Source: Clostridiales bacterium (GTDB lineage Bacteria > Bacillota > Clostridia > Oscillospirales > Oscillospiraceae). From it: a stretch of 64,000 nucleotides of DNA. This document shows, in pieces, positions 18,732 through 27,595 of this stretch; position 1 is the stretch's first letter, and each line of letters opens with the position of its first letter. The notes under the pieces are model-generated. The model did not search any database, was not told the DNA's origin, and worked only from the letters and a program-made list of their open reading frames with translations. A program made the position numbers and the translations under genes. Location of the stretch: assembly GCA_012521555.1 (NCBI GenBank), contig JAAYMC010000052.1, positions 32,151-96,150 of the forward strand, read 5' to 3'.

Positions 18732-19028
18732 GTGAATACAATGACGACCGTGTCGGCAAAGCTCACCTTTTTCATCCCACACGCCCTGACCCTAAAGGAC
18801 AAGCGCCAGATTGCCCGCAGCCTCATGGACAAGGCCCGCAGCCGCTTTAACGCGTCCGTCGCGGAGGTGGACACGCTGGACCTCCACCAGACGCTCACCG
18901 TCGGCGTTGCGGTCGTCTCCGGCGACTTGAGCCACGCGCGGCGCTGCATGGACGAGATCATCCGCTTCATGGAGGCGCACGCCAACGCCGAGCTCATATC
19001 CTGCGAGCGGGACGAGGCCGCGCTTTAG
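18732..19028 (+). CDS. DUF503 family (YlxP-like) protein
   Basis: MTTVSAKLTFFIPHALTLKDKRQIARSLMDKARSRFNASVAEVD...QTLTVGVAVVSGD. Confidence 0.85.
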   Translation: MNTMTTVSAKLTFFIPHALTLKDKRQIARSLMDKARSRFNASVAEVDTLDLHQTLTVGVAVVSGDLSHARRCMDEIIRFMEAHANAELISCERDEAAL

Positions 19029-19079
19029 CGCCGGAGGGACGCTCAAGCGACACGCGTTTTAACGGAAGGGCGGCATCTC

Positions 19080-19391
19080 ATGGAAGACGTAAAGATCTAT
19101 AAAAACCCGAACTGCAAGAGGGTCAGGGGCAGCCACATCCTGGAGGTCAGCTGCGCCTACTGCGGGTGCTTTATCGCGCGGTACCAGAAGGTCGGCGAGA
19201 GCAACCTTGTCAAAATGTATAACGAGCGGATTATCGAGGGCTCCATCGATTTCTCGCAGTACCACGGCGCGCTGTTTTGCCCCCGCTGCGGCCGGCAGAT
19301 CGCCACGCGCTACATCACGAAAATGGACAAAAAGGAAGCGTACCGCCTCATCCGGTCGGCGTTCCACAAAAGAAAGGTGCAAAGCGTATAG
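19080..19391 (+). CDS. Small zinc-ribbon-like conserved hypothetical protein
   Basis: Two CxxC knuckles (CAYC, CPRC) separated by about 46 residues; basic C-terminus. Confidence 0.65.
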   Translation: MEDVKIYKNPNCKRVRGSHILEVSCAYCGCFIARYQKVGESNLVKMYNERIIEGSIDFSQYHGALFCPRCGRQIATRYITKMDKKEAYRLIRSAFHKRKVQSV

Positions 19392-19440
19392 CCTCAAGGT
19401 CACCGCGCCGCGCCGTCCGCCGCGCCTTATAAACACGCAA

Positions 19441-19471
19441 AAACAGGTCTGCCTTTTGAGCAGACCTGTTT
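19441..19471 (+). terminator. Intrinsic terminator (bidirectional-looking) between convergent genes
   Basis: AAACAGGTCTGC - loop - GCAGACCTGTTT. Confidence 0.7.
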
Positions 19472-19484
19472 GTTGCTTTCTTTA

Positions 19485-19748
19485 TTATTCGGCGAAATCC
19501 GATTCAATCAGCTTGCACAGGGTTTCGACGGCCTGCACCTCGTCCGGCCCGTCGCCGATGATGTTGATGGTGGCGCCTTTCGCCACGCCCAGCGAGAGAA
19601 CGCCGAGCAGACTCTTCGCGTTGACTTTTCGGTCGTCTTTTTCGATCCAGATGCTGCACTTAAACTCATTGGCTTTCTGGATCAAGAAGGTTGCAGGTCT
19701 GGCGTGCAGCCCGACCTGATTGGTCACTGTCGCTTTCTTAATGTACAT
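19485..19748 (-). CDS. HPr family phosphocarrier protein
   Basis: VGLHARPAT (His site) and KSLLGVLSLGV (Ser46-type site). Confidence 0.93.
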   Translation of the reverse strand: MYIKKATVTNQVGLHARPATFLIQKANEFKCSIWIEKDDRKVNAKSLLGVLSLGVAKGATINIIGDGPDEVQAVETLCKLIESDFAE

Positions 19749-19895
19749 GCGCGTACCTCCCCAATATTACCGAAGAAAAGACCAACGGCTTTCTCCCTAC
19801 ACTTTACCAACGTTTCCTGTGAGCGTCAAGCTGATTTTTCAAAAATCATGTTATTTTACCAAAAATCATTTCCAGTTTATGGTTGTTGCCAAAAC

Positions 19896-22289
19896 CTATT
19901 TCAGCTCGACAATGGTCACGCCCGTCTCGCCTTCGCCGAACCGCCCGAGGCGGAAACGCGCCACGCCCGGCTCGTTGCGAAGCGCCGCGTGGACGGCCGC
20001 GCGCAGTGCCCCCGTCCCCTTCCCGTGGATGATGGTGACGGTGTTGAGCCGCGCCATGCGCGCGCTGTCGAGGTATTTCTCCAGCACCGGGATGGCTTCG
20101 TCGGCCGTCATGCCCCGCAGGTCAAGCTCCGGCGACACGCCGGCGGACGGCTCCTTTGCCGCGGCCGACGCGATGAGCTTTTTGATGTTCTTCTCCGTAT
20201 GCCCTTCCAGCAGCTCCACCTCGTCGGGCCTGGCCGTGACCTTCATGACGCCGGCCTGAAGCGTGAGCGCCCCGTCGGGTCCGATCTCGATGACGTCCGC
20301 CTCCACGCCGAGGGCCAAAAGGCGCACGCGGTCGCCCGGGACGATGGCGCGCTTGGGCTTCTCCCCCGGGCGCGGCGCGTCGTCCCGCCCGGCAAGGCGG
20401 CTTTCCGCTTCGTTGAGGCGGCGGAACACTTCGGCGCGCTTTTCGTTCGCCTTCTGCCAGTTTTCGTCCTTTACGGCGCTGCGGCGGATCTGGCGGATGG
20501 CGCGCATGGCCGCTTCCGCCTCCCCGCGGGCAAGACGCAGGATACTCTGCGCCTCCCGCCGCGCCACGCTCGCCGCCTTTTCCCGCTCCCGCGCGGCGGC
20601 GGCGCGGTCCTTTTCGGCTTCGGCGGCCTTCTCCCGCGCCTCCATGAGAAGGCGCTGCGTCTCGGCGCGCTCGGCTTCAATCGCCTGCCGGGTACGCTCG
20701 AGGCTTTCCAGGATGTCCTCAAAGGCGGCGTTTTCTGTGCCGACGCGCGCCCGCGCGTCGTCGATGATTTCCTTCGGCAGCCCCAGCCTCTCCGAAATGG
20801 CAAAGGCGTTTGACTTGCCGGGGATGCCGATGAGCAGCCTGTATGTCGGCCGGAGCGTCTCCACGTCAAACTCGCACGAGGCGTTGACGACGCCCGGCGT
20901 GGTCAGGGCGTAGGCCTTCAGTTCCGCGTAGTGCGTCGTGGCGGCGACGTACGCGCCCATCGCCCGCGCCCGCTCGATGATGGCGACGGCGAGGGCCGCC
21001 CCCTCCGCCGGGTCCGTACCCGCCCCCAGCTCGTCAAAGAGCAGCAGGGAGCCGGGCACGCACTCTTCAAAGATGCCCGCGATGTTGACGATGTGGGAGG
21101 AGAACGTCGATAGCGACTGCTCGATGGACTGCTCGTCCCCGATGTCGGCAAGGATTTTCGGGTAGACCGGCAGGCGGCTGCCGTCCCCGACCGGGATGTG
21201 CAGCCCGCAGTAGGTCATGGCGGAGAGGAGCCCGAGCGTCTTGAGCGTGACCGTCTTGCCGCCCGTGTTCGGGCCGGTGATGACGAGCGTGTCAAACCCG
21301 TTTTCCTCCGGCTTCCCGCCGAGGCGGATGTCGATGGGCACGGCCGTTTTCGGATCCAAAAGCGGGTGCCGCGCGCGGTAAAGCGCGAGCCTGTCGTCCG
21401 CGGAGAGCTCCGGCGCGCAGGCGCGCAGGCGGTACGAGAGCTTTGCCTTCGCGAATATCAGGTCTAGCTGCACGAGGATTTCGTAGTTTCGGATAATGTC
21501 CTCCCCGAAATGGGCGCACTCGGCGGACAGCATCGCGAGGATGCGCTCGATTTCCTTCTTCTCCCGGGCCTGCAGCTCGCGCAGCTCGTTGTTGAGCTCG
21601 ACGACGGCCATCGGCTCGATAAAGAGCGTCGCGCCCGAGGCGGACACGTCGTGCACGAGCCCCGGCACCGCCCCTTTCTGCTCGGCCTTGACGGGGACGA
21701 CGTAGCGGTCGCTGCGCATCGTGACAATCGGCTCCTGAAGCGCCTTCGAATACGCCGGGGAGGCGATGATGCGCTGGAGCGTCTGGCGGATTTTGTCCCC
21801 CGCTATGCGGATGTGGCGGCGGATGTCGGCAAGCTCTGAGCTGGCGCTGTCGGCGATTTCATCCTCCGCCACGATGCAGGAGGAGATTTTCGACTCGAGG
21901 TATTTGTTCACCACGATGGCGTCAAAAAGCCCGTCGATGACGGTGCGCTCGGCCCTGTCCCCCGCCGCGAAGGCGCTCGCGTCCGCCGACGCGCGCAAAA
22001 GCGCGGCGATGGCCAGCAGCTCCGTTGTGCTCAGCACGCCGCCCATGTCGGCGCGGCGGATGGACGCGCGCACGTCGGTCACCCCGCCGAAGGAGGGGCT
22101 GCCGCGCACCGCCATGAGATGTTTCGCCGCCGTCGTCTCGGCAAGGCGGTATTCGATTTCTTCGCGCGTCCCGGCGGGCCTCAGTTCCCGCGCCGCCGCG
22201 CGCGCCTCCTCGCTCACCGCTTCGTTTGCCAGCATCTCCAAAACGGCCGGCAGCTCAAGCGTGACAAGCGATTTTTCATAGAGCGTCAT
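19896..22289 (-). CDS. mutS2: MutS2 (endonuclease/ribosome-rescue family, with Smr domain)
   Basis: ITGPNTGGKTVTLKTLGLLSAM, LLFDELGAGTDPAEGAALA, Smr domain LDLRGMTADEAIPVLEKYLD...VTIIHGKGTGALR. Confidence 0.96.
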   Translation of the reverse strand: MTLYEKSLVTLELPAVLEMLANEAVSEEARAAARELRPAGTREEIEYRLAETTAAKHLMAVRGSPSFGGVTDVRASIRRADMGGVLSTTELLAIAALLRASADASAFAAGDRAERTVIDGLFDAIVVNKYLESKISSCIVAEDEIADSASSELADIRRHIRIAGDKIRQTLQRIIASPAYSKALQEPIVTMRSDRYVVPVKAEQKGAVPGLVHDVSASGATLFIEPMAVVELNNELRELQAREKKEIERILAMLSAECAHFGEDIIRNYEILVQLDLIFAKAKLSYRLRACAPELSADDRLALYRARHPLLDPKTAVPIDIRLGGKPEENGFDTLVITGPNTGGKTVTLKTLGLLSAMTYCGLHIPVGDGSRLPVYPKILADIGDEQSIEQSLSTFSSHIVNIAGIFEECVPGSLLLFDELGAGTDPAEGAALAVAIIERARAMGAYVAATTHYAELKAYALTTPGVVNASCEFDVETLRPTYRLLIGIPGKSNAFAISERLGLPKEIIDDARARVGTENAAFEDILESLERTRQAIEAERAETQRLLMEAREKAAEAEKDRAAAAREREKAASVARREAQSILRLARGEAEAAMRAIRQIRRSAVKDENWQKANEKRAEVFRRLNEAESRLAGRDDAPRPGEKPKRAIVPGDRVRLLALGVEADVIEIGPDGALTLQAGVMKVTARPDEVELLEGHTEKNIKKLIASAAAKEPSAGVSPELDLRGMTADEAIPVLEKYLDSARMARLNTVTIIHGKGTGALRAAVHAALRNEPGVARFRLGRFGEGETGVTIVELK

Positions 22290-22310
22290 TGTCTAAAATT
22301 CCCTTTCCAG

Positions 22311-22334
22311 CCCGGCGCCGCTTACGGCGCCGGG
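22311..22334 (+). terminator. Terminator-like hairpin oriented opposite to the mutS2/recO operon
   Basis: CCCGGCGCCG-CTTA-CGGCGCCGGG followed by TTTTTAT on + strand; overlaps recO stop. Confidence 0.5.
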
Positions 22335-23140
22335 TTTTTATCTGTATCTTCCGGCTTTTTTCCCTTTTCGGGCGGCGTTTTCGCCCCATCCGCCGCTATT
22401 CCTTCGGACACGCTTTTGTAGTACTCCAGCGTTTTAAACCGGCGGCCGAGCTGATGCATGGCGTACGCCTCGCAGGCCGCCGAAAAGCGCCTGAGCGCCG
22501 GCTCCTGAAGCCTAAACGAGAATACGCGGCGCGGCGCGGCGTCCAGCACGAAGCGCATCGCCTCAAGCGAGCCCTCGCACAGCTTCTCGTACGCCTCCCC
22601 CGGCTTTTTGCAGCGCAGGCAGGAAAGCGCGCCCTCGTCGAGGAGCAGCACAGGGTCATTTGCCGGCTCCCCGCAGCGGGCGCAGGCGGCAAGGGACGGC
22701 GCGTAGCCGGATATGAGCATGATCCGCAGCTCAAAGACGGCTTTGACAAGGCGCATGTCGCGCTTTCCTTCGCTGAGCAGATACAGGGCGTTGAGGCCAA
22801 AAGACAAAAGCTCCGGATTGGGCACGTCCTCGTCCGCGACGGCCTCCAGCAGCTCGGCAAAATACGCGCCGAGGGAATAGCGGGCAAGGTCATGGGTCAG
22901 CCCCGGGAACAGCTCGACGGGCTGCGCTTCCGTCAGCGTGTAGCGGTCGCGGTGGACGAAAAGCGTCATCTCCGAGAGCATCAGCGGCTGCGCCGCCGCG
23001 GCGATGCGGCTGCCCCGCCGCCGCGCGCCCCGGGCGGCGACGGTGATTTTCCCGTGCGTGGACGTCAAAACGGTGAGAATCTTGCTCGACTCCCTGTACG
23101 GCGCTTCCCTGAGCACAAGGCCCGTCGTGTTTATGTACAT
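22322..23140 (-). CDS. recO: DNA repair protein RecO
   Basis: MYINTTGLVLREAPYRESSKILTVLTSTHGKITVAARGARR; CxxC zinc site CARCGEPAND...CLRCKKPG. Confidence 0.93.
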   Translation of the reverse strand: MYINTTGLVLREAPYRESSKILTVLTSTHGKITVAARGARRRGSRIAAAAQPLMLSEMTLFVHRDRYTLTEAQPVELFPGLTHDLARYSLGAYFAELLEAVADEDVPNPELLSFGLNALYLLSEGKRDMRLVKAVFELRIMLISGYAPSLAACARCGEPANDPVLLLDEGALSCLRCKKPGEAYEKLCEGSLEAMRFVLDAAPRRVFSFRLQEPALRRFSAACEAYAMHQLGRRFKTLEYYKSVSEGIAADGAKTPPEKGKKPEDTDKNPAP

Positions 23141-23218
23141 GGCCGCTCCCCATTCCGGTGTTGAGTTTCCGCTTTTTAGCCGCCCCGGCCGCATGGCCGA
23201 AAGGCGGCTTTGCTTATC

Positions 23219-23362
23219 CTATTGCGCCGCGTCCTTGTCGGCTTTGCCGTCCTCCCGCTCTTTCTCATCGGCGGATGCGGCTTTTTTCGCGTAAAGGAGA
23301 TAGTACGCGATGTCGCCCGTCTCGGCGAACAGATCCCAAAACTTATCGGCCGACATCTTCAT
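23219..23362 (-). CDS. yqzL: YqzL family small protein (47 aa; below the ORF-track threshold)
   Basis: Manual translation MKMSADKFWDLFAETGDIAYYLLYAKKAASADEKEREDGKADKDAAQ; YqzL-like W..F..TG.I..YLLYK pattern, immediately upstream of recO. Confidence 0.75.
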   Translation of the reverse strand: MKMSADKFWDLFAETGDIAYYLLYAKKAASADEKEREDGKADKDAAQ

Positions 23363-23591
23363 CCCTCCGATGTCTTAAAGTTTCTCTGACCTTTAGTGTT
23401 CATCTGTCCGCCGGCGAATATTTGCGGTAATATTTGCGCTGGTTTGAAAAAGTTTAAGCGTGAAAGACGCGCGTTTATTAAATCTTTTCCAGTTTGAAGT
23501 CATTATAGCACGTCCCGGAAAAGTCTCGCAACAAGGTTTGCGCATGCCGCCGCGGCTGCAAAGGCTTCTTCATGCGCACTATCCAATAGAA

Positions 23592-23624
23592 AAAGGAAGC
23601 GCCTTGAGTCAAAGCGCTTCCTTT
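23592..23624 (-). terminator. Intrinsic terminator downstream of chemoreceptor gene
   Basis: AAAGGAAGCGC - 11 nt - GCGCTTCCTTT; minus-strand T tract TTTTTCTATT. Confidence 0.7.
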
Positions 23625-23674
23625 ATTTTGCGAGAAAACGTGCCGGAAAACGTTTAGCCTGTCTCGGATTTTGG

Positions 23675-25387
23675 CTAGCCGGCCTTCAATAGCGCGGCGC
23701 TTTCGTCGGTGCTCTTGGTTTTGAATGCCGCGACCATCTGTTTTAAGGATTCGGCCTGGCTGGACAGCTCCTCGCTGGCCGCCGCGCTCTCTTCCGACGT
23801 CGCGGAGTTTTCCTGCACGACCTGCGACACCAGGCTGATGCCCTCGTTGATCTGGGCGATGGCGGCGGCCTGTTCGTTCGAGGCGGCGTTGATCTCTTTC
23901 ATCAGATTGGACACAGCGTCGACGTCCTTGATAATCCTGCCGACGGCTTCGGCCGTTTCGCTGGCGATCCGGCTGCCGTCCTCAATCTTTTTAATCGAAT
24001 CTTCGATGTAAGCCGTCGTGTTCTTGACGGCTTCGGCCGACCGCGCCGCGAGGTTCCTCACTTCCTCCGCGACGACGGCAAAGCCCTTGCCGGCGGCGCC
24101 GGCGCGTGCGGCCTCCACGGCGGCGTTGAGCGCGAGGATATTCGTCTGGAAGGCGATATCGTCGATGACCTTGATGATTTTGCCCACGTTGCCCGACGAC
24201 TCGCTGATCTTTGTCATCGCGTCCAGCATTTCCTGGATGTGTCTGCTCACGACAGCCGCATAATTTTTGACTTCTTCCGCCGCCTTGTTGGCGTGGCTCG
24301 CGCTCTCAGCGTTTGACTTCGTCTGGGACGCGACTTCCTCGATCGACGCCGTCAGCTCCTCGATGGAGCTGGCCTGTTCCGTCGCGCCCTGAGAGAGCTG
24401 CACGCTGGAGTCGGCGATTTGCCGCGCGCCCGCCGAAACCTGGTCGGCCGCCGTCATGATGTCCCGCACGAGGCGGTTGAGATTCCGCACCATCTGGGCG
24501 AGCTTCTGCCCGAGCAGGTCTTTGTCGGAGCGGATGCGAACGTCTACGGTCAGGTCGCCGTCGGCAATCCGCTCAATCGTCTCGGCCTGTTCCTTCGTGC
24601 TGTCGATGACCTTGGAAAACGAGTCGGCCATCTGTCCGATTTCGTCCTTCGTGTAGATGGTCCTATGTATTTCCGTGTCGCCCAGGGCAAGCCGTTCAGC
24701 CGCCGCGGCGATTCTCCTGATCGGGACGGTGATTCGTCTTGACAGCCAGATGCCCGTCACAACGGCCAGAATAATGCCGGCCGCCATGAAGGCGACCATG
24801 AGGATTTTGGATTCATTCGCCAGTCTGGCGTTGCTCTCCGCCCTGATGCCGGCGTTCCGGCTGTTGTACTCCATGAGCTTTGTCAGGCCGTCGCGCATCG
24901 CGTCTCCGGATTCCTTCGCGTCTTCGAGCAGCAGCTTCTCGGCTCTCGTATACTGCCCGCTCTGGATATACCCGACCGCCTGCTGCACGTAAGACTTAAA
25001 CGTCCCCCAGCTGGTATTGACCGCATCAAAGAGCTGGCGGTCTTCCTCCGTGATGATGTCCTCTTCGTACGCCGCAAGGTCCGTGTCGATGGTCTCGATA
25101 AAGGCGTTAATATTCCCCGCGTATTCGTCCGCCAGACTGTCGTCTTTAAGCATGATGATTTCCGCGAGGTTATATTTGAGCCTCTGGTAATAGATTGCCG
25201 CGTCGTCCGCGCTTTTGATGCCCAGCGTGTTCCCTTCATACAAAAGATTGTCGGCAGCCGAAATCCTGCTGATGCTGTATAAACCGACACCTCCCACAAC
25301 CGCGCAAAGAAAGGCGATGAAAAGGAACCCGAGTATCAGCTTGGCCGACAGCTTGAGGTTGTTGTACGACTCTCTCAATTTGCTCAT
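23675..25387 (-). CDS. Methyl-accepting chemotaxis protein (4HB sensor, HAMP, MA domains)
   Basis: Two TMs, [25 protein letters not shown], hairpin [44 protein letters not shown]. Confidence 0.95.
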   Translation of the reverse strand: MSKLRESYNNLKLSAKLILGFLFIAFLCAVVGGVGLYSISRISAADNLLYEGNTLGIKSADDAAIYYQRLKYNLAEIIMLKDDSLADEYAGNINAFIETIDTDLAAYEEDIITEEDRQLFDAVNTSWGTFKSYVQQAVGYIQSGQYTRAEKLLLEDAKESGDAMRDGLTKLMEYNSRNAGIRAESNARLANESKILMVAFMAAGIILAVVTGIWLSRRITVPIRRIAAAAERLALGDTEIHRTIYTKDEIGQMADSFSKVIDSTKEQAETIERIADGDLTVDVRIRSDKDLLGQKLAQMVRNLNRLVRDIMTAADQVSAGARQIADSSVQLSQGATEQASSIEELTASIEEVASQTKSNAESASHANKAAEEVKNYAAVVSRHIQEMLDAMTKISESSGNVGKIIKVIDDIAFQTNILALNAAVEAARAGAAGKGFAVVAEEVRNLAARSAEAVKNTTAYIEDSIKKIEDGSRIASETAEAVGRIIKDVDAVSNLMKEINAASNEQAAAIAQINEGISLVSQVVQENSATSEESAAASEELSSQAESLKQMVAAFKTKSTDESAALLKAG

Positions 25388-25704
25388 TATGCTTTCCCAC
25401 TACTCCTTCTTCTTTAAGCTTTTTCCTTACAAATCAGCCGCGTCGGGGGATTATTTTCTATCGGAAGTTTCCAACGGTATCACAACGCGCTCACCTCTTC
25501 CTCCAAACCCTTTTTGCATCCCATATTTTTATCGGGTCAATTGTAAATCGCTAACAGTGAACAAAACCGTGAACATTTGTTTATTATTTTATTTTAAAAT
25601 CTCCAGAAACGCACCGTTTTGTCTCAATAAATGCACCGTTTTAGTTCCTGAAAGCCCGCCTGCAGCGGCCACTTGCCTTTCGCGCCGGCCAATAAAAACA
25701 AAAA

Positions 25705-25733
25705 AGCCTGAGATGCATTATGCATCTCAGGCT
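25705..25733 (-). terminator. Intrinsic terminator downstream of era
   Basis: AGCCTGAGATGCA - TTA - TGCATCTCAGGCT, minus-strand tail TTTTTTGTTTTTATT. Confidence 0.8.
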
Positions 25734-25781
25734 ATAGGGCACGGTGCGGCGTTTGTCCCGCCGGGCGGGGCAAACGCCGCT

Positions 25782-26675
25782 TTATTCCGTGAAGCCGAAG
25801 TTGCGGATCATGGCGATGTTATCGCGCCACTTATCCTTCACTTTGACCCAGGTTTCCATAAAGACTTTTGTGCCCAGAAACGCCTCGATCTCCTCGCGCG
25901 CCATCTGGCCGATTTTCTTGAGCATCTGGCCGTTTTTGCCGATGATGATGCCCTTGTGGCTGTCCTTTTCGCAGTAAATCGTGATGTCCAGCTCGACGAC
26001 GCCGTCTTCCCGCTCGGAAAAGCGCGACACTTCCACGGCGGTGCCGTGCGGCACCTCCCGCTCAAGGCAAAGGAGCAGCTTTTCGCGCACGATCTCCGCG
26101 ATCATCTGCCGCTCGGGCTGGTCCGTCACCATATCCTCCGGAAACAGCGGCGGCCCATCGACGGCGAATTTCTCAAGCTCGTCTAAAAGCTCGCCGATGC
26201 CGTCGCCCTTGAGCGCGGAAATCGGCACGATGGCGGCAAAATCGTGCGCCGCGCTGTACAGCGCGATGATTTTGAGCAGCTCCGGCTTTTTGATGGTGTC
26301 GATTTTATTGATGACGAGCACCGCCGGCACGCCGTTTGCCTTAATCTGCTCGATGAGCATCTGCTCCTGCGTGCCGATATTATCCACCGGCTCGACGAGC
26401 AGCGCCACGGCGTCCACCCCCGCGACGCTCTCGCGCACGACGCCCACCATGTACTCGCCCAGGCGCGTGCGCGCCTTGTGGAAGCCCGGCGTGTCGAGCA
26501 GCACGAACTGCGTTTCGCCGCGGTTGACGATGCCGTAGATCCTTGTCCGCGTCGTCTGCGGCTTAGGCGTCACGATGGATATCTTTTCGCCGACGAGCGT
26601 GTTGACCAGAGTCGACTTGCCCACGTTCGGCCGGCCGGCAATCGTGATCATTGCGGTTTTCTTTATCATTCCCAT
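25782..26675 (-). CDS. era: GTPase Era
   Basis: MIKKTAMITIAGRPNVGKSTLVNTLVGEKISIVTPKPQTTR, KH-domain C-terminus; start trimmed to MGMIKK. Confidence 0.96.
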   Translation of the reverse strand: MGMIKKTAMITIAGRPNVGKSTLVNTLVGEKISIVTPKPQTTRTRIYGIVNRGETQFVLLDTPGFHKARTRLGEYMVGVVRESVAGVDAVALLVEPVDNIGTQEQMLIEQIKANGVPAVLVINKIDTIKKPELLKIIALYSAAHDFAAIVPISALKGDGIGELLDELEKFAVDGPPLFPEDMVTDQPERQMIAEIVREKLLLCLEREVPHGTAVEVSRFSEREDGVVELDITIYCEKDSHKGIIIGKNGQMLKKIGQMAREEIEAFLGTKVFMETWVKVKDKWRDNIAMIRNFGFTE

Positions 26676-27117
26676 ATCCCCTAAACACAAAGTAAGCAAA
26701 ACCCGGCGCGGCGGCAAGAGCAACCACCGCGCCCAGCGGGTGCGCGCGCACGTTTGCGGCAAGGCGCTGGAGCGTCCCCTCCGCAAAAAACACGCTGGCG
26801 CCGATGAACACGGCCGCTATGGCGAGCACGAAAACGCCGCCCGCCGCGAGGTCCTTGACCTTGCCGATGAGCTTGTCCCACCCGGGGCTGACCGCGTCGG
26901 CCAGGCGCTCGATGGCGGTGTTGAAAATCTCCGCGGACAGGACGCCGCCGATGCACAGCAAAACGGCCGCCCACTGCCAGGGCTCAAAACGCGCGTACGC
27001 GCCGGCGGCGATTGTATAAAACGCCGCCGCCAAATGTATCCTGAAATTCCGCTCCTCCCGCACGCATACAAGCACGCCGCGCGCGGCGCACTTAAAGCTT
27101 CTCTTCACGTCCCTCAC
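26563..27117 (-). CDS. dgkA: Diacylglycerol/undecaprenol kinase (DgkA) family, probable GTG start; 3' end overlaps era
   Basis: KRSFKCAARGVLVCVREERNFRIHLAAAF...LSAEIFNTAIERLADAVSP..DKLIGKVKDLAAGGVFVLAIAAVFIG. Confidence 0.88.
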   Translation of the reverse strand: MRDVKRSFKCAARGVLVCVREERNFRIHLAAAFYTIAAGAYARFEPWQWAAVLLCIGGVLSAEIFNTAIERLADAVSPGWDKLIGKVKDLAAGGVFVLAIAAVFIGASVFFAEGTLQRLAANVRAHPLGAVVALAAAPGFAYFVFRGYGNDKENRNDHDCRPAERGQVDSGQHARRRKDIHRDA

Positions 27118-27595
27118 CGATTTTCGCCATAATCGCCTTCTCGCGGCTGCGCATGAGGCGCTTGTCCGCCCCTTCGTCGACGTGGTCGTATCCAAGAAGG
27201 TGCAGCACGGAGTGGACGCTCAGGTACGCCGCCTCGCGGCTCGGGCTGTGCCCGAGCTCCCTTGCCTGCGCCTTCACGCGGTCAAGGGAGAGCACGATGT
27301 CCCCCAGCATGAAACAGCCCGTCTCCGGGTCAAACCCGCTTTTCACGGGCTTAAAGCGGCCGGGCGCAAGCGCGTGCAGGGGGAACGAGAGCACGTCCGT
27401 GGCCTTGTCGACGTGGCGGAACTTCCTGTTGATGGCGCGGATGTCCTCGTCGTCCGTGAGCAGCACGTCGACGCGGCAGGGGCAGCCGACCTTCTCCTCG
27501 TCGAGCGCCGTGCGGATGCTGCGCCGCAGCAGGGCGACGTCAATCACCCGCCCCGCCGCGGGGATGCGGCTGCGGACGAAAACACAGTGCTTCAT
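27092..27595 (-). CDS. ybeY: Endoribonuclease YbeY
   Basis: INRKFRHVDKATDVLSFP...GDIVLS, HSVLHLLGYDH. Confidence 0.97.
   Translation of the reverse strand: MKHCVFVRSRIPAAGRVIDVALLRRSIRTALDEEKVGCPCRVDVLLTDDEDIRAINRKFRHVDKATDVLSFPLHALAPGRFKPVKSGFDPETGCFMLGDIVLSLDRVKAQARELGHSPSREAAYLSVHSVLHLLGYDHVDEGADKRLMRSREKAIMAKIGEGREEKL

Noticed and set aside
23178-23209. Fourth antisense-facing hairpin between recO and yqzL
   Set aside because: AGCCGCC/GGCGGCT stem exists but the loop is long and the T tail (TTGCTT) is weak; not counted with the three stronger cases.
25745-25781. Second large inverted repeat directly after the era stop
   Set aside because: GC-rich GCGGCGTTTG...CAAACGCCGC repeat is real, but the adjacent 25705-25733 hairpin with its T tract is the better terminator; no evidence of separate function.
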